64,000 nucleotides of DNA from Seminavis robusta (lineage: Eukaryota > Bacillariophyta > Bacillariophyceae > Naviculales > Naviculaceae): NCBI GenBank assembly GCA_903772945.1, contig CAICTM010000063.1:62001-126000 (forward strand), read 5' to 3'. A model generated the notes under the pieces. The model was not told the DNA's origin. It saw only the letters and a program-made list of their open reading frames with translations, and searched no databases. Positions within the stretch are counted from its first letter, which is position 1; each line of letters starts with the position of its first letter. Positions 57,944-64,000 of this stretch are shown here, one piece after another. The position numbers and the translations under genes are program-made.

Positions 57944-60326
57944 GAAGGCTTTGTTCTGTACCGAGCTGGCGATGGATGATAATAGCGGATGGGTAGCTTT
58001 CAGATACCCCAAGATAAGCGAGTATTGTAGCTTTTCCTCTAGTACCGGTAGTAGGGAGCTAGCTAAAAATACTTAGAAGATAGAGGTACACAAGTTTTTG
58101 GCCATGAGATACCCTTGGGAAAGTAATCTCTCAAGCGTAAGCACTGTCTGTGTCACGGCAACAACGAACCGTTCTGCTGTCTCTGACTGCTGTTGATGAT
58201 CCTGTTCCTGTTGATAAAAGCTGCTTCAGTGCTTCAGTCTTCAGTGTAAGCAAGCTTCACGAGGCCAGTGGGTATCATAGGATCATCAAGAAGCACGGTA
58301 GTGAAGGCGACGCACCATTCTTATAAGAGTTATCATCCACCGGATCCACCGGGACCTGAGTGGGCTTTACAATGAGGGCAACCAGTTCGTCGGGACAGAT
58401 CTAAGCCAGTACGTTACCGAGCGTCTGAACTTGTTTCATAAACATATTAAATCCTCTAAGATTTGGGTCAGGGGGCACTAGCCTTCGAAGAAGTTGGAAG
58501 AGGAAAGCGTCCTAACTGGAACAAAGCCTACCGAAAGATGTTACGGAGGTAGCAACAAACGGTCAAGCTACCATCTCAAGAGCTGGGCAAAACACGATTA
58601 TCAGAGACTTTTAAATCTATTTTATTGGTGGCCCATAAGCCCTGACAATGGTAAATTAAGCGACTTTAACCCTAAGCATGATTTCTCATTTATTGCTGTT
58701 GTGATCAAGCAGGTCTCATTGTCACTAGACTACTGTGGAAATGTCATTTGCGCAAATAATTGTGATTCATGGGTGGTAGTGCGTATGATAGTTAATCCGG
58801 GTGGTACCACCACTATTGGCTGTACCAGTTACCAGTACATGTCCTAGACGATCAGAGATCTTCATGGCTTTTTCGGACATCGGACATACCGCTACCGTGG
58901 TAATGGCACCACCGATGGGATGCTCGCAAACGATAGTAGAAAGCGAGAAAGGTCCAGAGTCCAGAGGTGCGACGAGCGACGAAGGAAGAAGGGAGGTCTG
59001 GGTCCAGGTGTTGTTAGTGCTGGTTCTAGTAGCTAGCCTACACGCACCGAGCGCCGATCTTGAATGCTGATTGAATGAATCGAATCGAATCGAATCAATC
59101 TCACTTCGCAGCCACTCTGTGCAAGCAAGCTACTTGCTGACCACTTGGCCGTTAGTTAGGCCTCCCGGTGTACCGGTGCGTGTACTGGTGGTGTAGTTGC
59201 TCGACGAGCCATGGCCAATAGCACCTGATGACGGGCTTCTTGCTTGCTTTACAGTATCCGAGCTACGAAGCTGAACCGTCTTGCTAATCTTGCTGTGATC
59301 TTGAGGCTGGCTTTCCATAGAGATGCCATTGATTGCCAGTCATCCACTCCTGACATTGTGGCTACAAGTATCGGCTCGATGCCTGCGGTAAAACTCCGGT
59401 TTGAGTTAATCGGACGGTACGGACTCGTCACTCGATCATTCTCTCGATGACCTTGATACTTTCGACTCCCACGGTACTGTGGGCTTGCTGGCTACCGCTA
59501 TAGCTGGCTACCGGTACGTAGCCAGGCCTGGCACTGCAAGAAGGTTCCATTCACCTTCCAGGTCCTACGTGTACTGCCCAGGTAGTTGGTGGGGTGTATC
59601 GGAGTGGCTGGCGGTTTCCCGGGTGTAGCAGCACCAACCATGCTGTCTGAGGCGGTGTTTGCCTGCAGCCATCACAGGTCCAACATAGTGGTCACTCAAT
59701 TTTTGCTCCCCTGCACCAGCACTTGGCTCTCTTGCAGGAGACAATCACTCCATAGAGGTGCTTCGCTATTATTGAAACGAAAGCATAAGGGGTACTATCC
59801 CTTGCATCAGGAGCCTACTACTGTAGACAATCATTGGCTTTCGCTGCAACCACCATACAACTGATGTTAAATCTGCCGTCCCATTTTTGGCACGGTGGCC
59901 TGTTTGCAGATCCAAGCGTGTCGCCAGTCTCCCAGGATGAGATCTCCTCATCGCGGGTTCTCACCTTGGACTTGGGCGCAGTCGGGAAGGACAAAAGGTC
60001 GAAAGGTCACAGCGCCGAGTGAAGTGTAAAGGAACGGCGATGGCCTGGAACCTGTCGACTGTGGCTAACGGTACCAGTTGCCACGAATCCAGCATCAAGC
60101 CATTTCAAACTCGTTGAGGGCTCACGCCTTCGGCGGCCTGAATTGTTCGAGTCCAGCACTGGGGAGCATTCATGATCAGAGGGCAACCAAGTAAAGATTC
60201 AACTACTTGTGAACGCGCACTTAAATTGAGCATCTCTTATCCGCACCCGATTGATTCCATTCACAGAGCAAGTTTATTCATTAGTTTTCGTTACTTGTTG
60301 ACATGAATTTTGTTATGAAAGTTATG
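57944..60326. other. Large intergenic region, no gene recognised
   Basis: About 2.4 kb between the DUF2330 gene and the inverted duplication. Short frames on both strands lack domain features. Repeats include aatgaatcgaatcgaatcga near 59073 and GTAC words near 59160 and 59508. A 92-codon frame at 59586 was considered and not accepted. I see no RNA gene. Confidence 0.4.
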
Positions 60327-61027
60327 TTAGTTGTTTTCAGGCAAGTCATTGGTAATGGAATGCACCGCACGGTCCACAACCGACTTCATGTCCACTCCAA
60401 GACGTCGGAGACTTGACATTCTACGGACAGCTTCCTTTGATGCCATCAACTGACCAGTGGCATACTCACGAAAGGCTGCCTTTTCAGTTTCATCCCATGT
60501 GATGCCCAAGTTGGATCCAATGCTCTTGACAAAGATGGCACAATTGTTGGTGAAAAAGTGTAGATCCCATTTTCCTTCACTTTTGCGTTGTCTACGGCAG
60601 ACTGAAGATCTGGCAACATATAGTCACCGGAGACCTCAAAGAAGTCTTGAGAGGGGGTGACTTTCCTCTGACCCAACAGCTCATTGAGCTCACTGTTTGC
60701 AAGCACAGTAACCATCTTGGAGCCTTCCGACATGCCAGTGCCAAACTTGGCATCCATGACAACATGTGGACAGTCCTGCACTCCTACAGAGTTGGCATCC
60801 TCCTTGGGAGATGCAATCAGGTACACATGTGTGTTCACATAAAGTGATAGCTTGTAAGCCCTTTCATTGCACGGGTCTTTGATGGATACCCATGATTCTT
60901 CATTGGTAGCCAGCCTCCTTCGAAAGTAGCACTCATCATTTTTGATCTCTTCATCAGTGCAATCGGCGATGGTTTGTTGGGCACCAGCAATGGCAGCCAA
61001 GAGAGTCAAGATAGAATGAAGCTTCAT
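60327..61027 (-). pseudogene. Small secreted protein, frameshifted copy of inverted pair
   Basis: From the ATG at 61027 the protein begins [19 protein letters not shown], a signal peptide, and follows the intact copy at 61797-62495 closely to VKENGIYT. There one A is missing relative to the intact copy (near 60560, TACAC versus TACAAC), after which the conserved end (GITW, EKAAFREYATGQLM) continues in another frame to the stop at 60327. The lesion removes the N-N-C-A-I-F segment and the C-terminal half. The gene is in the opposite orientation to its partner. Confidence 0.85.
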
Positions 61028-61058
61028 GTTTGCAAGGATGCTGGTAGGTTAAGTTTCT

Positions 61059-61123
61059 TGGTTGGTTGGTTGGTTGGTTGGTTGGTTGGTTGGTTGGTTG
61101 GTTGGTTGGTTGGTTGGTTGGTT
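61059..61123. repeat. (TTGG)n tetranucleotide microsatellite
   Basis: About 16 TTGG units directly upstream of the frameshifted secreted-protein copy, where the right arm has only about three (ccaaccaaccaag near 61754). The expansion is arm-specific. Confidence 0.92.
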
Positions 61124-61796
61124 TAGCTTAGATGTCGATGTATGAGCCGAACAGTGGTGCGATTGTGCATCGATTTCACTGTGCCCTTCACGGCAGGGGG
61201 TCTGCGATCCAACAGTGCCCTGGCTTGTCCAGTTGACTTCGCTCAAAACGAACTTGAGGCGTTGTACAACTACATAGCCAACGATTTTATTGCTGCCCTT
61301 TCAATCTTATTGCTTCCTAACTACAGTGATAGCAGCGGCGTTGTGCAGCAGACAATAAAGTCGAGTCGAGCAGGTCCAGTCACAGATTGTCAAACTACAG
61401 TGACTACGGTATGGCACCGGTAGCTAGGCAGCCTGGGTGTGATGGGCGACAAGTGATGATACACCACAGGGCACTGCGATGTTGTTTTGGGCTCGTCGTG
61501 ACTTGGGTTGAAGCACACGGCGCCTTCGAAAACACCATGCGTGGAGCTCTGGCTGGAGCTTAGGTGCTCCGCTCCGCTGGACATGGAGCTGTGGCTGACA
61601 CTGCTCAGGTCGCTACATTCTGTCGCGACGTCGGTGCCGGTACTAGGGCACGCTAGGGTATTGTTTAGTTGCAGATCGATGAGATCGGCATGTACATGGC
61701 AATGCTAACTCAAGAGATCACAAAATCAAAATCCACTTCAAACAAACAAAGAAACCAACCAACCAAGAAACTTAACCTACCAGCATCCTTGCAAAC
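61124..61796. other. Spacer and leader between the inverted copies
   Basis: About 670 bp between the microsatellite and the right copy's start. It carries both divergent promoters and no accepted gene. Confidence 0.5.
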
Positions 61797-62495
61797 ATGA
61801 AGCTTCATTCTATCTTGACTCTCTTGGCTGCCATTGCTGGTGCCCAACAAACCATCGCCGATTGCACTGATGAAGAGATCAAACATGATGAGTGCTACTT
61901 TCGAAGGAGGCTGGCTACCAATGAAGAATCATGGGTATCCATCAAAGACCCGTGCAATGAAAGGGCTTACAAGCTATCCCTTTATGTGAACACTCATGTG
62001 TACCTGATTGCATCTCCCCAGGAGAACGAGGCCAACTCCCAATTGCAGGACTGCCCACATGTTGTCATGGATGCCAAGTTTGGCACTGGCATGTCGGAAG
62101 GCTCCAAGATGGTTACTGTGCTTGCAGACAGTGAGCTCAATGAGCTGTTGGGTCAGAGGAAAGTCACCCTCTCTCAAGACTTCTTTGAGGTCTCAGGTGA
62201 CTATATGTTGCCAGATCTTCACTTTGCTGTAGACAATGCAAAAGTGAAGGAAGATGGGATCTACAACTTTTTCACCAACAATTGTGCCATCTTTGTCAAG
62301 AGCATTGGAGCCAACTTGGGCATCACATGGAATGAAAATGAAAAGGCAGCCTTTCGCGAGTATGCCACTGGTCAGTTGATGTCATCCAAGGAAGCTGTCC
62401 GCAGAATGTCAAGTTTGCGACGTCTTGGTGTGGACATGAAGTCTGTTGTGGACCGTGCGGTGCATTCCATTACCAGTGACTTGCCAGAGAACTAA
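61797..62495 (+). CDS. Small secreted protein, intact copy of inverted pair
   Basis: A 232-residue protein: signal peptide [20 protein letters not shown], then a Cys-containing body ([49 protein letters not shown]) and, near residue 160, NFFTNNCAIFVKSIGANLGI. The N-C-x-x-F element recalls permuted papain-like (LRAT/NlpC type) folds, but the other catalytic residues are not clearly placed, so this is a weak hint only. The C-terminal helices (EKAAFREYATGQLMSSKEAV) are charged. No family is recognised. It is the probably functional member of the inverted pair. Confidence 0.85.
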   Translation: MKLHSILTLLAAIAGAQQTIADCTDEEIKHDECYFRRRLATNEESWVSIKDPCNERAYKLSLYVNTHVYLIASPQENEANSQLQDCPHVVMDAKFGTGMSEGSKMVTVLADSELNELLGQRKVTLSQDFFEVSGDYMLPDLHFAVDNAKVKEDGIYNFFTNNCAIFVKSIGANLGITWNENEKAAFREYATGQLMSSKEAVRRMSSLRRLGVDMKSVVDRAVHSITSDLPEN

Positions 62496-63228
62496 TCGAT
62501 CAGCCACAGGCTTGAATGAATGATCTATCTAGCTACCCTACCGTACTAGACGTACTAATGAATAAATGTGCCCCTTGAATCGAATCGACTTGATCCTTCT
62601 CGCTGGGCGCTTGTGTTAGAACTGCACATCCAGCTTCCGGACCAGCACATAGTAGTGAGACATCAATCTGGCTATCTTCGAGGATCAGGTTTGTGCGCCC
62701 TGTGATGTTCGCTCCTGCATTACATGTACCTGTCTGTGGCCTCAGGGCCGTGATAACTTTCTATAGAGAGAGCGGTGTTAGCTAGCTAGCTATTCATTCG
62801 GGTCCAACCAACATTGCTTTCTATTGAGAGAGTGGTGTTATTCTACACTGTAAAATGAATTCCGTAGACAATCCAACTACTCTAAACCCCCTTGCTCAAT
62901 GTAGGGCATTGGTCGCTGATGCCTTCACGAGGAGGAGGAGGTGTGTCCATCGGGTGTTGGCGAGTAGAGGTTCCAGACAGATAGTACTGAAATATTCATA
63001 CAAGACTAGTTTAGTATGCAGCATAGTACTGAAGGTCAAATACTTAGACGAATTCAAAAATTGCGCCTAACTCTCGCGTGACCGTTGGAGTCTTGCGGAA
63101 CATGAGGAGACTTATTCCCTGAGGTGCACCGTACCTCCTCACGAAATCTCCTCACATTTTCGAAGACGTATCTTTCCGTGGGAAGTCGAGTCATTGGAAT
63201 ACCACTACAGCAAAGCTGCTACATCACC
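62496..63228. other. Intergenic with a short direct repeat
   Basis: About 730 bp. The element tttctat(a/t)gagagag(c/t)ggtgtta occurs at about 62758 and 62818. A ctagctagctagct run is near 62780. A 71-codon frame at 62855 starts with ATG but has no domain and was not accepted. Confidence 0.45.
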
Positions 63229-63834
63229 ATGTTGTTTACTGCTAGTCATGTATTCAAAGAGTGGCTAGATATTAATGATCGCTATCCTTACAATGAGATG
63301 AGGAAAACCAGGCAGACTTATGTTTGCAAGCATGTTTTGCTGGAGGATCAAACTGATAGGGAAGACAGTAGAACCCAGTACATTCTTGTAAAGACCAGAT
63401 ACCTTTCCAGTGGCATCCTGGAGCAACTCATCATGGAAGGGAATGCGCTGCCAATGACACCTGATCATACTTGGCTCTTGGAACAGATGTTTGTGTGGGG
63501 TGTCAGGCACAGCAATGAATGGTACAGTGAAGTTCTTGCTGAGCTGGCATGGGAAGTGTATGAGCATGAACCTGTTACAAGGAAAGAGATGTGCAGGGAG
63601 GTAATCAAACCACTTATGAGAGGTGCCCTTCACCAGCAAGGTATTGGTGGAGACCATATTGAAGTCAAGTCTTTGTTACTTACAGAGTGGGAAGAGTGGT
63701 TTGACAGAAAGTGTTGGAGCCAGCACAAGCACAACCTGAGTGGAATGACAATCAGTAGTGAGCAGTACATTATCAACAGGGCTGCATTCACTCTCCATCA
63801 TGGTGGCTACTCTTACCCAATGCACCTTGACTGA
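63229..63834 (+). CDS. Unknown protein
   Basis: A 201-residue frame from the ATG at 63229 (MLFTASHVFKEWLDIN); upstream the frame is open to a GTG at 63124. It is Trp- and Tyr-rich with helical segments (SGILEQLIMEGNALP, TWLLEQMFVWGVRHSNEWYS, LAELAWEVYEHEPVTRKEMC). No signal, membrane segment or known domain was found. The start is uncertain, since an upstream exon may exist. Function unknown. Confidence 0.6.
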   Translation: MLFTASHVFKEWLDINDRYPYNEMRKTRQTYVCKHVLLEDQTDREDSRTQYILVKTRYLSSGILEQLIMEGNALPMTPDHTWLLEQMFVWGVRHSNEWYSEVLAELAWEVYEHEPVTRKEMCREVIKPLMRGALHQQGIGGDHIEVKSLLLTEWEEWFDRKCWSQHKHNLSGMTISSEQYIINRAAFTLHHGGYSYPMHLD

Positions 63835-64000
63835 TTTATGTCTGGAAAGAAAGAAAAGGAAGCAACAGCTGTAAGACTTGTTGTTGTTTGTTATCCAGTT
63901 GGTGTCGGAGTAACAATAGTCAAAACTTACTGTGGCTTGGTACCAATCTGCCACTGTAGTGACCTGGCGCTCATGTACATCCTTGCTGCATGTAGGGCCA
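63835..64000. other. Right edge, possible minus-strand exon
   Basis: The minus strand is open from the edge and reads SKDVHERQVTTVADWYQAT before a GTAAGT donor-like site near 63928. This may be the 3' part of an exon of a gene beyond the window. Support is weak. Confidence 0.25.

Larger units (their letters stand above)
60339..62493. repeat. Large inverted repeat carrying two copies of a gene
   Basis: Left arm about 60339-61062 and right arm about 61746-62493 are inverted copies of one gene with its 5' leader (including ccaagaaacttaacctacc and gcatccttgcaaacatg). The central spacer is about 680 bp. Near-identity of codons through most of the arms points to recent origin or gene conversion. 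Confidence 0.88.

Noticed and set aside
59586-60022. Frames of 92 and 62 codons
   Set aside because: Tested for retroelement (RNase H or integrase) motifs by eye and none found.
62855-63070. 71-codon frame beginning with ATG
   Set aside because: No domain; follows a repeat region.
1-64000. CRISPR arrays, bacterial operons, ribosome binding sites or rho-independent terminators
   Set aside because: The window is eukaryotic with spliced genes; short repeats are not of CRISPR spacing and no prokaryotic signals are expected.

Overview
The window reads as nuclear DNA of a photosynthetic stramenopile, most likely a pennate diatom. Reasons: short GT-AG introns (about 80-150 bp) in otherwise intron-poor genes, plastid presequences with an A-x-A followed by F or W cleavage motif, a plant-type NDUFB10, a 'TM plus extracellular LRR' protein of a class common in diatoms, a Crypton-type tyrosine recombinase, and intergenic DNA rich in short palindromic words built on GTAC (ACCGGTAC, GGTACCGTAC) and CTAG. 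The genus cannot be proven by reading alone. Many open frames here begin only at TTG or GTG; for real genes the first suitable ATG is used.

Layout. 1-10 kb: an edge-truncated zinc-ribbon protein (DUF6729-like), a membrane LRR protein with cytosolic tandem repeats, a plastid DUF2214 protein, complex I NDUFB10 and a frameshifted CRAL-TRIO-like gene. 10-15 kb: a divergent pair of unknown genes beside a very large mariner-like (DD39D) transposase gene. 15-25 kb: a coiled-coil protein, an AlkB-like dioxygenase, a CHMI-type tautomerase, a Crypton recombinase with structured repeats on both sides, and an unknown Asn/Gln-rich protein whose stop lies in a perfect 5' splice site. 25-35 kb: a three-exon calcium-dependent protein kinase, a PX-SYLF lipid-binding protein, and a TTC38-like gene with an in-frame TGA; a roughly 400-bp segment from the 3' flank of the TTC38-like gene is also present on the far side of the PX-SYLF gene. 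35-46 kb: a tandem FAS1 pair (one broken, one intact), a relic of a GIY-YIG retroelement, a plastid TPM/TLP18.3-like protein, a single-pass membrane protein, a P-loop kinase-like protein, a compact tRNA-Asn/tRNA-Glu cluster, and a FAD oxidoreductase. 46-64 kb: a charged coiled-coil protein, a RING/IBR-like protein, an ankyrin-type repeat protein, a secreted GH31 glycosidase, an LRR-RI protein, a DUF2330 protein, and a large inverted duplication of a small secreted-protein gene with one arm frameshifted.

No operon or single pathway links the genes; they are independent eukaryotic units. The recurrent theme is local duplication with decay of one copy (FAS1 pair, inverted secreted-protein pair, tRNA cluster, duplicated TTC38-like flank), and slippage in CTAG and TTGG tetranucleotides close to or inside genes. 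The most unusual items are the FAS1 copy broken by what looks like one extra CTAG unit, the inverted duplication, the tRNA cluster with an anticodon-armless relic, the Crypton with a 28-29-bp spaced TTAGAC array upstream, and the mariner-type transposase with a long insertion in its catalytic core.
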